A stretch of 64,000 nt of DNA from Ctena decussata (Eukaryota > Mollusca > Bivalvia > Lucinida > Lucinidae). Each line of letters starts with the position of its first letter. Within the stretch, counting starts at the first letter, position 1. A program made the position numbers and the translations under genes. Location: the NCBI GenBank assembly GCA_963989385.1, contig OZ022511.1:23988503-24052502 (forward strand), written 5' to 3'. The notes under the pieces were generated by a model. The model searched no databases and was not told the DNA's origin. It saw only the letters and a list, made by a program, of their open reading frames with translations. Below, piece by piece: positions 12,701 through 27,700 of the stretch.

Positions 12701-15700
12701 TGTTTGGTTTAAACAATATTTTATTTCCTCTTTTGTACAAATCATATTCACACATACATATAATGTTAGGATCGGAAAACAAGTTCTAAGAACTTATAGG
12801 TATCCTCTCCTAGTAGTGATCAATTTACAATTCAAAATATTGTGCATCATGATGAAGTCCAAAATACTGTTTCATTATGGTTTCTTGTAGTATGAGCGTA
12901 TTTTTTAAACATAGTAGATCTTAAGCAAACATACATAAATCATAGATTTATCTATAGCATTATACAGGCTACGAAAAGATTACTTGTCCCAGATTACATG
13001 ATATTGTTCAATAGATCTACTAGTTTTCTTGCTTGTTTAGGCAGCAGTTTGCACAATATAGTCTTATTAACCCTTTTTAAGTTTGGGGATGGGAGGAGAT
13101 GTGTGTGTGAAGTGGTAGGGGGAGGGGGAGGGGGCATATTATCATATAATACCAGTATAGAAACTAATAATATTTCTTAGTACTACAATGCTTGTTTGCT
13201 TGTTTAGGCAGCAGTTTGCACAATATAGTCTTATTAACCCTTTTTAGACCGGATACCCGTTTTGGGGACATTATGCAAACAGTGCAGACCCAGTTCAGAC
13301 GCCGCAAAACGCGGCGTCTGATCAGGGTCTACATTGTTTGCTTACAGGAATTTCTGTGCAAAGTACAATAAAAGTGGAAATATTCACCAGAAACCCCTAA
13401 AACTAGAAATAGAAATGGGATTATCTGAATGATAAGAATGGACAAGTCCACTGGTCAAAAAAGGGTTAAACCCCTCTATACTGACATTCAATATAACAAC
13501 ATAAATTTTATCATGTCAATCTGACAAGCACCAAAGTACTTCATTGTTCTGAATTTGTATCCTTTACAAGCCTGGTGAATGTGCACAGAAATTCAAAATT
13601 CAAGCTTCGAGATCTGCAAAAAGATAGCTATTATATTGCTATCCGACTCATATGAATATACAATATACTTTTCAAAGGAAAGAATTTGCTCCTACAGGAG
13701 CATATTCTTTCAAGAGTTTACCCCCAACTGAAAAGGCAAAAATAGTAGATAATTAGCGTCATTAGGCATTTGCTGATATACTACACTTTAGGCTCTAAAT
13801 AACGCCCCTCATTTGCAAAATGCAACCCCAGGGTGTTTAACAGGATTAATAGGGTAGCTTTTATATTGCTACCTGACTCATATGAATGTACAGTATATTT
13901 GCACAAAATATTTGCTTTGCAGTGAGAGAACTGGTAGTTATCACAAACTTCTGAAAGTAGCAAAACCAAATTTTCACCAAATTGGCAACTTTCAAGCTTT
14001 GTAAATTTCTGTTTGGTCACTTCCTGGAGTTTTATGACAACACCACTAGTTTATCATTAACAAAGCTTAATTTTTGTACTTACTGTATATGTTGGATATA
14101 CAGGAGTTAAAAATCAGTGTTACATTTTAGCTATCCATATGCAGTAAGCTTGAATTTTAATATTCAGGTGGAAATATAACTGCCCATTTACCAGCAGATG
14201 CTCTTTTCAATAACAACTGTTACATTTGTTCCACAAGATTTTGCTGTAGTTTTTAAGCACTCCTGCATGTATCTTTGTTGCAATCTTACCTGTAACTGTG
14301 GTCTCTGTGGCATACCAGGCCTTTGACCATGAAGCTGTTGCTGTAGCAACGGTTGTCTGGGTCCCACCTGGGGATGAGACATTGGCTGCATCTGACCCAT
14401 AGGCTGGGAACCACCCATCATTCCTAAAGAAAGAGATACACAAATTTTATACATGTTCAGCCATTGCCTTGCATATGTCATATTCTTTGAAGATTGATTG
14501 CCTAATATGAAACATCACTATCCTCCAGAGGATAACAAGAGCTGTCGCCTGACAGCATAGCTCGCCTGAATTGGTGATTGCCTGTCACACAGCCGATATG
14601 GTGGTGTGGACTGCTATGCATAAAACTTCATGTAAGCATGTCCATAATGAAAACACATTTATAAACAAAAGCCATCTCAGAAATAAGTCTTAAAATAAAA
14701 TTAAAATAAACTAAAATGAAATTTCAAAGTCCATGAGCTTGAGGTAAAAAAAAAAAAACTGATGTGTGTGTGTGTGGGGGGGGGGAGGGTATGTGGACTG
14801 CTATGCATAAAACTTCATGCAAGTATGTCCATAATGAAAACACATTTATAAACAAAAGCTATCGGGTGGGGGGGGGGGGGGGGGGGGGCTATGTGGACTG
14901 CTACGAAGAATAAAACTTCATGCAAGCATGTCCATAATGAAAACACATTTATAAACAAAAGCTATCTCAGAAATAAGTCTTAAAAAAAAAAATGAAATGA
15001 AATTTCAAAGTCCATGAGCCTGAGGTAAAAAACTGACGGGTAGGGCGGAGGGGGGGTTGGGGGGCTAGGATGTATCAAAACCCTGAACCATTATCTAACA
15101 TCAGTCCAAGTATTAGTATCAACTGAGTCCATCATCGTGGCACTGTGAAATTATGTCTTCATAAATATAAAACTGTCGATGACCTTGACTTCAAGGTCAC
15201 CCAGTGGGGTAAGTATAAGGTGTTTTGTATAAACTAAAAAAAGAGTCTAACATCAGTTAAAGTATAAACTAAATCTCTGCAAAACATTATGAATCAGTAT
15301 GCAATTACAAAACTTTAAAAAAGACAAAATTTCCTAAGTCCCAGACCTTGACATCAAGGTCACTGAGCGGGGTTGGGGTAGTACTCTGTAGACCTAACTA
15401 CAAGAATTCATCTATGGGTTCAGGAGATATGTGTCTTTAAAAAACTTTAACCAAAACATCCAATCAATGAAAAGACAATATTCTAAGTCCATGACGTTCA
15501 GGCGAGCTAAAAACTAATACGTCTGTTTGTTTACTCATCTGAATGCCTTTGTGAAAATAGCAAGGTAAGAAAACATATAAATGAAAGCAAAACAAACCAA
15601 AGGATATTATGTTTTTGTTGCTGTAATATTACTTGTGTCTAATAGAAGTATTACATGTGGTATTATGTTTTCTATGACATAAGCATTTTTTAAAAAACAT

Positions 15701-18700
15701 AACCACGCTGTCAGGTCATTGAAGAGTAGCCATGACGCTTCATGACGTAGAACTGATACAACTTTGAATGGACCAATCTAGCAAATCACATGACCAGGTG
15801 ACATAATGGTAAACAACGTAATATCTGCTTACCCTGGCCAGCAGTCCCATATTCAATAGCTACCGCCTATTTATTCAACATATTGAGAAGCCTTATCCAA
15901 TTCCAGTAACTTTATATCCTAACCCTTCTAGCGCCAATAAAGCAGATGACAAAATTTATGTCTGCAAAATTTCAACATGTTAAGTCCAAGCTATATCATA
16001 CTGTGCCTTTGAGAATTCAAAAAATAGATGCCAAACATTGTAGATAGCAGCCTAATCTATTTAGAAGGACCATTTTAGTTTTTGGCGATTTAAGTGCTAA
16101 AATTTGATCCAGACGATTTTTCAAAATCATGCTGGCAGAATGGCAAACAGCGTAGACCCTGATCAGACTGCAATCAGGAAGTCACAAAGTTGTTTCCCTA
16201 CAGAAATATGGCAAAAAAGTACCATGGTGTACCATGAACCTTAACACCAACCTGAATTATCATAATTAAACATTTTCTATCAAAGGATGCCAGAAATGTC
16301 AGCAGGATGTCTGATCCAGTTCTACACTGCTTGCTCAGGCACCTGTGTCCCAATATTTTTGCTCCTGCCAGTACTAGTATCTTCTTGATTATCCCCTTCA
16401 CAGACTTAAAGACAAATATTCTTGTATATTGGATCTCCTAATCCTATTATGCAACAGTCCTGTGACTGCTATTTCATCAAAGGAAATATCCCATTTCACA
16501 CAGGTAATGATATAACAGGGTCATAAAACCAATAAAGACTGGGGGTGTGTTCTATATAGTAGAGAATATTTGTCTTTAAGAGCCCCAGTAGGTCAGTGGG
16601 TAAAGAGCTGACCTGCTAATCTGGCAGTCCACTTGAACCTTGCTGGATGCTGAATTCTTTTCACTGTGAACAGGGTTCCATTGCCCTGGGGCCGTATTCA
16701 TAAAACGACTTAAGTTGTTGCTATGCTGTAGCTAAGGCTAAATTTTTGTGTCTGAGATTCCCTACAACTATGAAATTTGGTCTGGAGGAACAGTCTTTGT
16801 AAGACTGTTCCTCCAGACCAAATTTCATAGTTGTAGTGAATCTCCTTTATAGATATTTAGCCTTAGCAACCGCATAGCAATGACTTAAGTCGTTTTATAA
16901 ATACGGCCCCAGAGCTTTTATCATGATTCTTCATCACCTCAACATGACTGAAAATTCTGCAATACTGTAAAGAGGGACGTAAAGCTCAACCCATTTATCA
17001 CATACATATTAAATGGGCATTATTCAACTTTGCATAAAGGAAGGCAGTTCAGATTTTCCTAGTGTTTCTCTCTAATGTGAAATTCAGAGCAGAATTATAC
17101 ACTGCTTTAATTATTTCATTCATGAATAAAAGACAAAAATAAATATTAATAAACTTTTAATGAACATAATGCATCTCATTATTCTATACAGCAATAATCA
17201 AAACTCTAGACAGTAACAGTTCAGATAAGGGTTTGTTTCAATGATAATTCACAGGGATTTCTATTAGATAACCATACAGAATACTCAGCATGGCTGCATT
17301 TTTGGGACAGTTCTACTGGGGGTGGGAGAAACAACTTATATCATTTTTCTACAGAATCAACAAAAACTATCTGAGAATTATCATCAAAATCCGCCCTCAT
17401 CTGGAGTCTGATGTTTACAGCATTTGAGCCGTGTCATGTGACTACCCGTAGATTAATTAGCCAACAATGTGGAAAATTTGGTATGTGATATTCAGATCAC
17501 CCATTTCATTTATACAGGGTAATCAGAGACGTCACTGTTGGCTGTATAACTTGGGCCACTTCCATAGAAGGCTGATGTGACAAGTGAAGGCTCTGATCAG
17601 ACTGCACATATGTGCAGTCTGATCAGAGCCTTTGCTTGTCTACAATCCCACATTGTTCGAAATCATACACCTAGCTCATTTGTACATAAAGATGTATATT
17701 TGCATACATTAATGACATGCTTTATTTGAACTCTGAAACTCTTGTCAGTTACATTTTTTTGTATTCTTCAATCTTGAACAATAATTTGAAATTAATACAG
17801 CATGGCAAAACCTAAAGATCTGAATAATGATAACATGATAATGGAGAAAATTTCATGAAAATATGACAAAAATTATGTCAGGTAATCAAGTTTAATATTC
17901 ACAAAACTGACAAAATGGAAGCTGCCATTTTAAACTTTTAATAGTTTTAACACATTTTTTAATTTTCAATTAGGCCCATAAGAAGAAGCAAGAGCTGTCA
18001 CTGGACAGCACAGCTTGCCTCACCTCCTGCTTGCCCTTCATGAAGACAAAGTTCAAAGTATTAGACCCTGACCTTCAGTCAAAGAGGTGGGTGACACTGG
18101 TACTGAGTAAAAACTCTTTAAACCAAAATCTTTAACTTGAAAGTACTTCACCTTGGTCTGAAGTAGAATTGAGCCATGACACGAGAAAACCAACAAAGTA
18201 GCATGTGCACTATGCAGAGGCTCAGATCAGCCTGGGCATATGCCTAGTCTGAGCAGAGTCTTTGCTGTCGACATGGAGGTAGCATAGACACATAGCTACC
18301 CTTTAAGCATAAGCAAAGACTCTGATCAGACTGGACAGATGCCCAGGCTGATCTGAGTCTTTGCTGGGCACACATGGGACTTTGTTGTTTTGACGTTTCG
18401 CAGCCCAATTATTCTAAATGGCATCAGGGGTTGCAGCTGGTACTGTGTAAAACTTTTAGACCAGTATCTAACAGAAATCTTCATATCTACCAAATCCATT
18501 CACACAGAGACCAGGGCCCGAGGTTATAAAACTTTTCATGCTCAGCTGAGTTGAGCATGAAATTTTACCTGCTAATAAATAGCAAATTACTGATAAGTAC
18601 GGTTGTTTTCTTGCTCAGTTTGGCTGAGTATGAAATTTTCACTGCTTATGAATATGAAAATGCCAACATTAGTTGGCATTTTCATATTTATCAGCAGAAA

Positions 18701-21700
18701 AAATTTCATGCTCAGCTGAGTTGAGCACGAAAAAAGTTTTATAACCTCGGGGCCTGTCTGCATACAAGATAACTTGCCTGCCAGCATCTTGCCCATCACA
18801 TAAAGAAACTTTGTTGTAAAACTTTAACATGCGACATCTATGCCAACGCCAACAATGACACAGACGTCAGGGTGACAACAATAGCTCTTGGTACTTTTGT
18901 ACAGGGGAGCTTCAAAGTGACATGTCTAAGAAGTATACATGTCACAGTCAAAATACATGTTCATCACAAAATACAAACTGTATAAAACTTATTATCTTAC
19001 ATAAAACATTAATTCATTAAATAGTCAACCTGATTGAGTTGAGGTGAGCTTTTGCAAGAACTGCACACCCAGACAAAACTGCTCCTTAAAACAGTCTAAT
19101 AAAATGATAACGATCTCCGCTATGTTCGAATCTTAAAAGAAATATGGCACAAAAGTATGACATTCTACTAAAACTAAATTATCTTTAAGGTAAATTGGTG
19201 CATTTCAAGTTTTTCCACCATTTTTACAAGGGGAAATAACCTTTGTGACTTCCTGCTTGCTTCCGAGGACAAAGATACCCTTCAAAAATGGGATCTACTC
19301 AAAAAGAAAAGAATTTGCTTCTAGGGGAGCAAAATCTTTCCTTTAAGAGTTGACCCCCATTTGGGAAGGGAGGCTAAATAGAAAACAGAAAAGTTGCTTC
19401 CCCTGAAAGTGTTCCTATTCACCTTAACCAAATATTCAGACACATCAACCATTCCAAAAGTGGAAAATTTACTTGTCCTGCCATAAGATGTCTTATACCA
19501 TAGCAATCTGGCTAGAAGAAGTATCTTTTATCCCTCTACAATGACTCCTAATATCTTAATAGGTCTTGTAAAATTCTGCTACAAATTGAATTTTTCATAA
19601 GACGGACCTTAATTTTTTGGGTTGTAGTGGAAGGATAAAAACAAAGTTTTATAATCAAATACCCTATTAATCCTATTAAATGCCCGGAGGTGCTGCATTT
19701 TTCGAAAAGGAGGGATTTGTATAGACCCTTAATTGTAATAAATCAGCCACTGCCAAAAGTCCTTTAAAAAACAGTACTAAGGTGAATTGGTATACTTTCA
19801 GGGGTAGTTTACTATTTTTGCCTCTCATCTCAGGAGGGGAGGGGGTCAACTCTTCAAGAAAAGAATTTGCTCCTCTCAGAGCAAATTCTTTCCTTTAAAA
19901 ATAGACCCCATTTCAAAGAGCCACCTTATCCACAGAAGCAAACAGGAATTCATGCAAGTTAATATAACATTATTTTTTGGAAAAGATGCCAGGGGGTTGG
20001 GGGGGTGGTATTAGAGCAGGGGCATTACTAGGGGTAAATATGGTTCATATACAGGTATACAGTGCACATCTCTGATCATTACTGCCTATTCAGGAAGTAA
20101 ATGCTAGCCAGGAGTACAAATCTATCTCAGCTGCCACACAAATAAAACTCCATACAAAATATACATGTCATATTCAAAATACGTATCCACCTGGTAATAC
20201 AACAAATTATATCTAACATATTATTATGCATAAATTTTTAGTGAAAAAATTAACCCTTAATCTGATGGAGATTGAAGAGCTTTTTTTTGTTGTTTTTGTT
20301 TGCTTGGGGTTTCTTTGCAAAAAAAAAATACAAAAAAAAATGCACACTCATGATCAGATTAAACTGATCTGCTCTTTTTTTACTTGTTTTACTTCTTTTA
20401 ATGACATCACTAAATACTGACGCTCTAGGTTGTTAGCAACTTGACGCATGTGCTCTGCTGTATGAGGCTATGCCTAAGATGCATTTTGTTTTTGTCGTGT
20501 GTAAGAAAAAATAATTAACAGATCGTGTTTTCCTGCATTTTTCAAGGTGCAAACTATGTCTACACCCATTTTGTATCTGATAAATGCACCGAGCTCCTCA
20601 AAACTTGATTCAGATCACTGGTTCAAACAATAAAATGATAAAATTATCCTGTCTTGGAGCTTAATCTAATAAGAGATTGATAAGCTCACTGAAATAGGAA
20701 GACAAAAAAAATCATCATGAGCCAGTCCATGTAGGATAAGTAAATCTTATCCTTGTCTCTGGTTGAAATTACGACCTCTCGTGTGAGATTTCCCTATTCT
20801 ACATAGACATTCATGATGGGCTCTTATAATCTTCAGTCCTATACATACATAAAAATTTGAAGTATTGGGACAGATAGGTCTGAGCAAACAGTTCAGACCC
20901 TGATCAGACTGCTCCTAATAGGAACAGGCAAGTCTGAGCAAACAGTGCAGACCCAGATCAGACTGCTCCTACAAGGAGCAGTCTGATCAGGGCCTACACT
21001 GATGCCATTCCATCTGCGTCTTTTGGATGCATTACGGCATTGTAAAACCAAACTGTTCCATTTTTAGGCCAATTACAGTAATTATTTAAGGTGTCCCAAT
21101 TTTCAGAATTTTTAGGATACATTCTACAGGGCAGAAGAGAATCACTTGTTTTTGTTTTCAAGTTCCTGTCTTAGTTTCTTATTCATAAGCTCATAATAGG
21201 TCCTTTCTTCTATCATTTTTTTCTTGCGCTCAACCAAAACTTCATACTCCAAGCGTGCAACATCATCTGGACTAATTTTTCTTTTCCCTGTGGCAGCACC
21301 ACATGTACAAGGGACAACACTGCTAACATTAGAAGAATCACTGGATTCTGTCCCTTGGCTGACCACTACACTGGATTCTGTCCCTTGGCTTACTACTACA
21401 TTGCTCTCTGTCTGTTGACCGGTTTCTGTTGCTTGGCTGAGAGTCAAACTGGATTCTGCCCCTTGGTTGTCAACTTGTGATGCTTCAGACTTTGAAGAAA
21501 CATTTGTTGTAACTTGCTGTTGCGTTGCCTGACTTGAAGGAGGTCTCGTATCACTCTTTTCATTTTCCTCACAAGAAAACCGCACCCTGAAATTACAAAC
21601 AGTGGAACAGACACTCTAGATGCAAGCATTTGCAGACAGACACAGGGCAGGGAGCAGTTGTTCAAAGCATCGACTTAACAAATCTGTAACTACATGTCTG

Positions 21701-24700
21701 GTTAAATCTTCTAGTACAGCATCAAGAGAGCTCATATTATTTTGCCGAAGAAATGTAAGGAGCTTTTGCACTGCAAAAGGGCCTCACATTTTTTGTCACA
21801 AAAATGGCAGTGTTTTTGCATACGTTTGAAAATGAAACATCTCGTTTACTAACAATGTAAGCACAGCCTGATCAGGGTCTGCACTGCCTGCCAGTCAGCC
21901 GACAGATTTTTATAGCAACTGCTAATATGATGAAATTGTCTAAATTAGAAGGAGACAATGTCCATTACAATAAATAGCTTGTTAAGATTATGGTGTCACT
22001 ATATAAAGTTACCTGTATTAGGGAAGTCTGCTACTATTTTCCCTTTGCATGTGAGAAGCATTCCCTCTCTGAGTCATAAAATAATATTCTTGCATGGTAA
22101 ACACACAATTCCATTTCAAATTGAAATTAAAAATTCAAGCATCTGGAAAAAGATAGCTGCAGAATGTAAATTTATGCTATTATGCAGCAAATTTGTCCAT
22201 AATTTTGGATTTAAGTAAAAAAACTGATGGAGTTATCACAAAAACAAAATTTCAGTTCAGGAGTTTTGTGATAACTCCACAAAGTTTACTTATTACAAAG
22301 CTGAAACTTTATACAAATATGGTTTATGTTCATGTTCGATTGAGTAGCATTGTTTTATGTGGATTAACTCTGTGCAGAAGCTTGATTTTTTTTTTATTTT
22401 AATGTGGGAATGGAATCTGGATTTACCACATCTAATATTGGGCATCTGCTCTACAACCTCATGCACTGTGTTACAACCTCATGCATTAACTGGGTTCCAA
22501 CCTCATGCAATGAGTGTGTTAACTCATACAGAGCTCCAAATAAGAAGGGGTAACAAGGACAATTCAGAGGTAATTTTTCTTAATTCTCGATAAAAACATA
22601 CCTTGTGATCCCTCATAAGAACGTCTTGGCAAGATGGTCCTATGAAGGGTCACAAAGTAAACTAAATTATCCCTATTACCCCTTCTTATCCAGAGCACTG
22701 TGACACACTAATGAAAAAAATAATATTTTGAAATTACAATACCTTTTGGCGTTGTTTGAGCCTTCACTGGTCTGTCCTCTCTCAGTTGACACTGGGTCTG
22801 CTAGTTCTGTTTTGCACACAACACTATCTGCTGGCTCGGTTTTGCACACAACACCATCTGCTGTTTTGCACACGTCACCATCAACCATAGGTGTATAGGA
22901 AGCATCAAGACCAGCTCCCTGTGGCTCAGCCAAATTAATCTGACCTTTCTGAGTCTCCAATGTCAAGTCTGCAGTTGCTGAACCATTTGAATGTGTACCC
23001 TGCATGTCACACAAACCATTCAATAGGTCACCAAATGCTTTGTATCTACGTTCAAAATTTCTAGGAAAGCTTTCAAACTGTTGGTGTAAGTCATGATTTG
23101 GCCCTGTAAAATATTAGAAATGAAAAATACAAGTTAGAAAGTTGCATTAAAACTTCATAAAGTAAATACACTGTTAGACTAGTTCAATGACAAACCAAAC
23201 TCAGAATAATTACACTGACCATATAGATATATGCCTGTACAGCAGAATTTAATTCAACTGCCCAGAAATTGCATAGAACATAAACAAAAGAGAACTAAAC
23301 TATCTGAGCAGGGTTACAGGCTTGAGAAACACACACTTTTCGACTGTATGAATTTTAGTGAGCATTTCACTTATAATTTGACTTGAGGATGGCATTCTCT
23401 GCCTGTCCTAGAAGATACCAATGACATCATAGCTTTATAGCAACTGTGGGACTACTAACTATTAGTTGTGCTTAGTACCTTTGCAGAACAATGTCTCAAT
23501 GATGTCCCTTTTGCATCAATATGAACTCCTAGTTGCAATGGTAAAGGAGCCTAAACACCTTCAATGTCTGCAGGGGGAAATGGTGTAAGACTGTGGCTGT
23601 CAATCAATTTAACTTTTCCAGCCCTGACTATATTCTAACAACTAGATAATTCTAATTCAATATATGATCTTGATTTGTTGACGCAGACATAAAGTACCAT
23701 AAAACTGTATGTAATGGGATAGATAGATATGAGCAAACAGGGCAGACCAAAATCAGACTGCTCCTGCAAGGAGCAGCCTGATCAGTCTAAACTGTTTGAC
23801 ATTCCATATGTACATTTTGGATACACTACCTATACTGCATTGTGAAAGCCTAACTGTCCTTTTTAGGACTACTACATTAATTTACTGAGGTGTTCCGATT
23901 TTTAGAATTCTTATGGTTATTAAATTTATAATCAATGAAATTGGCTCCCATCATCTCATCTGGCCAACTCTATGAAGGAACATTTTGATCGTTAAGAAAG
24001 CTTTTGTCATGTTAAATCATTGGAAGTAAGCATGAAAACATGGAATTGTTTCCATAGAAAAACACCTATAGTTTTTACTGCATTATAACAGTACACAGGA
24101 TAAGGCAAAACTAACCAAATAAGGACAGAATATTTGCACCAGGCATCTTTATCAGAACAAATACAGTAACTCTTATACAATGCTCCTCTACCCTTAACAT
24201 TGGCCATGCATTTTTTGCATATTAAAACATTTCAGAAACTGAATTCACCACAACTTACCATATATTTCATTTTCTTTCCCGCTTTTGTCTTTCCTGTTTG
24301 TCTCATTATTTTCCTCTCTTTTCTGCTTTTCAGTCCCATCTACTTGAAAATGGCGCGATATGAAAAATACCGTATATCTTCAGTTATAAGACATAGAGGA
24401 TCTTACATGAGTGCTCATGTATTATTGAATTTTTTAAACGAGTTGGGGAAAAAGATAAGATGCGAGGCTTTGCCGAGCATCTTATCATTTTTCCCCAACG
24501 AGTTTAATAAATTCAATAATACATGAGCACGAATGCAAGATTCTATTTATCATATGACCCTAAAATCATATTTATTAGCAGATTTTGCACTAAAATGTCA
24601 TGATTTCCCCATTAGAAAACGCAACGTTTTATGGGCGTCAACGCATAACGTTACGACGTAATTTGCGTATTTAATCCACTAGTGGATTATCGTTTTTAAT

Positions 24701-27700
24701 GCATGGCTTTATTACACTCTCAGAAGCGACGTCATATGATAAATAAGGGTCTTTTTTTCCTTCCAAAACAATCCTGAAAATCTAGATCCGTCTTTTGAGA
24801 TTGTTTAAATGGGAAATATTATAAGATGGGTCAACATTTTGGGACTGTTTAAGATGGGAAAAACCCATCTCACAGCTGAATTTCAAAAGACTGATTTAGA
24901 TATTTTGGGGTCATTCTATAAATGAAAAATACACCGTCTTATAACCAAATAAACATGGTACAATCTGAAAACTGACCGCTCGGCTTGTCACTTCATCTAA
25001 ATCCAACTTTTTTCAATGTTTATTGCTAAACAGTTTGAAATTTTGCCATATATTTGTGCCTTCACATACAGTATCACTCCAGTTTTGATATTTACATTAC
25101 ATGCAACAGTCACTGAAATGTTTAAATATTTCGAAATGCACCATAAGAGGGCCTGAAGCCATTTTGTCATTTAATTCTTATAGCACCAAAAAAGCAGACG
25201 ACAAAGTTTACGTCTGCTTATTATAAGCCACTTCATCTAGATCTATGTTATTTGTACAGCCAACAATTTTCGTTTTTGATGCTTTATGCGTTAAATCTAG
25301 TTTAGTTAAAATCTGTGCAGTGATTCAAGAGTCGATTAAATATGTGGTAATTTTTCAAGATTTTTAGTGGAACCACCCCTAAAAGCTACATTAGGAGCCA
25401 TATAAAAACTTAAGTAATTTTAGGTTATGATTACCACAGTTGTGTACTGTTAACATAAATTTTAGTGAAAGTCTTCTCAGTAGTTTCAGTGTTGTTTTAT
25501 AAAGGTTTACAGAGCTCTCGATAAGAGGGAGTATTTGGTGATAATTAGGGATAATTTTTGTTAAATCTGCATAAAAACATATGTTGTGACCCCTCATCTG
25601 AACCGTCTCGACGAGACGGTTCAGATGAGGGGTCACAACATATGGTTTCTATGAGAAATAAAAAAAATTATCCTTAGTTATCATCAAATACTCCCTCTTA
25701 TCTAGAGCTCTGGTTTATTCATTGTCAGTTAGGCAGCCATACTGGATGACAATCCTTAATGCATAATGAGCTGTGACACTTGAAAAGATCCTTATGGTAT
25801 TTGGAAACAGTCAACAAGACCTGTCTGTGTATAGCATAGCTTGCCTAATGGTGCATTGCCCATCACATAAAAACTTAAACAGAGCTCCAGATTAGAAGGG
25901 GTAACAAGGATAATAGAGAGATGGTTCTTCTTATTTCTCAAAGAAAACATACGTTGTGACCCCCATTATATAATGTTTTTAGGATAAATCCGTGGTACCA
26001 TATTTAATCAGTTATAAGACGGGATTTTTCCAAACAACAAAACAATCCCACAGTTCTTGATACGTCTTATACATGTATGGTGGATCTAGATTTTTAAACA
26101 ACCCCCAATATATAGATCCATCTAATAAGATGGCTAAAGATTTTTTTCACTGTTTTGGAAAGGAATCAATACAGTTCAGCCAAGATTGATTTAGACGTAT
26201 TTAATTAGGGGTCAGTCTAGACAGTCTTATAGACAAATTAGTATGACCTTTTTCCTTACTTCTCCATAAAAACTTAATGTTATAGCTCCTCACCAGAACC
26301 ACTTCTTTGAGCAGGTCTAATAGTGGGCTACATGCTTTTAAAGAGAATGGCCAGCTACAACTTATGTTTGTATGGAGAATTAGAATGACCATTAATTACC
26401 TAAAAATTGGGACACCTAAAATATAATTACCATCACTGCCCTAAAAAAAAACTGATTAATTCTACAATACAGCAATGTGTCTACAAGATGCAGAGGGAAT
26501 GGCAGACAGTGTACACCCTGAGCAGACTGCTCCTTCAGGAGCAGTCTGATTTGGGGTCTACACTGTTTGCCCAGACCTATCTGTCCCATTTTTAGAATTT
26601 TACGTACAGGACTATGGAAGTTTAAAACTCCACGTTAAATGAAAATAAGTTCCTTACCCTGTGGTTGACCTGGGGGCATCCCTGTACCACTCATTGCCAT
26701 ATTCTGTAGAGCGTTGATAGGGTCCTGCATGCCTCCAACTTGGCCCAGCGCACTGCCTGTTCCCATGGCAACTTGCTGCATCTGCTGAGCCTTCTCCCTC
26801 TTCTGGTTATCTGTGAATATATATTATATGAGCCATGACACAACAAAACCAACAAAGTGACATGTGCGCCAAATAAAGACTCAGATCAGCCATGGTGTTT
26901 GCCTAGTCTGATTAGAGTCTTTGCTGTCTGCATGGAGGATGCTTAGACACTTAGCTATCCTCGAGGCACATAGCAAAGACTCTGATCAGACTGGGTGGCT
27001 GTCCAGGCTGAGTCTTTGCCGGCCCAACATGACACTAAGTTGGTTTTGTAGTGTTGGGGCTCATATATAATATTTCTACTTTACATAGGACAAGATGCAA
27101 AAATATTTAGGCATGAAAAACTATCCAAACCATAACATGCAAAAAGAGTTTTAAGCCTCCCTTCTAAATTTTGGCCAACACTTAAAAGAATTTTCTCCCC
27201 AAAGACACCACTTTTTGGAAGGATTCTGCCATCCAGGTAGGCAAACAAGAAGTCACTAAAGTTGTTTCCCCTTGTAAAAACCAAGGAAAACATGGAGAGG
27301 TACTCATACAACTTTAACTCAAGGACAAATACGTGAGCCACGACACAACAAAACCAACAAAGTCACATGTGTGCCCAGCACAGACTCAGATCAGTCTGGG
27401 CATCAGCCCAGCCTGATCAGTTTTTCACTGTTCACATGGAGCTAGCTTAGACCCTTAGCTATCCTTTTAGTGCAAAACGAAGACTCTAATCAGACTGGGC
27501 ATATGCCCAGCAGAGCCCTAAATAAGAGGGTGTATTTGGTGATAATTAGGGATAATTTTTGCTAATTCTGCATAAAAACATATGTTTTGACCCCTCGACG
27601 AGACGGTTCATATGAAGGGTTACAACATATGGTTTCAATGAGAATTAAAAAAAATTATCCCTCAATTATCATCAAATACCCCTCTTATCTAGAGCTCTGG

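Larger units (their letters stand above)
17988..18915 (+). mobile_element. Degraded Helitron-like element 3 with two nested MITEs
   Basis: The start CAAGAGCTGTCACTGGACAG, then CACAGCTTGCCT, resembles the start of the 14.5-kb element. The end has GTGACAACAATAGCTC. Copies of two palindromic MITEs (18171-18406 and 18515-18754) lie inside it. Confidence 0.6.

Noticed and set aside
16585..16650. A tRNA gene
   Set aside because: A box-like head is present but the acceptor stem and B box are degraded and a SINE body follows.
21224..21665. Frames opposite or overlapping exon B of the intronic gene
   Set aside because: Shadows of the exon; the minus-strand 147-codon frame has the splice support and coherent coiled-coil end.
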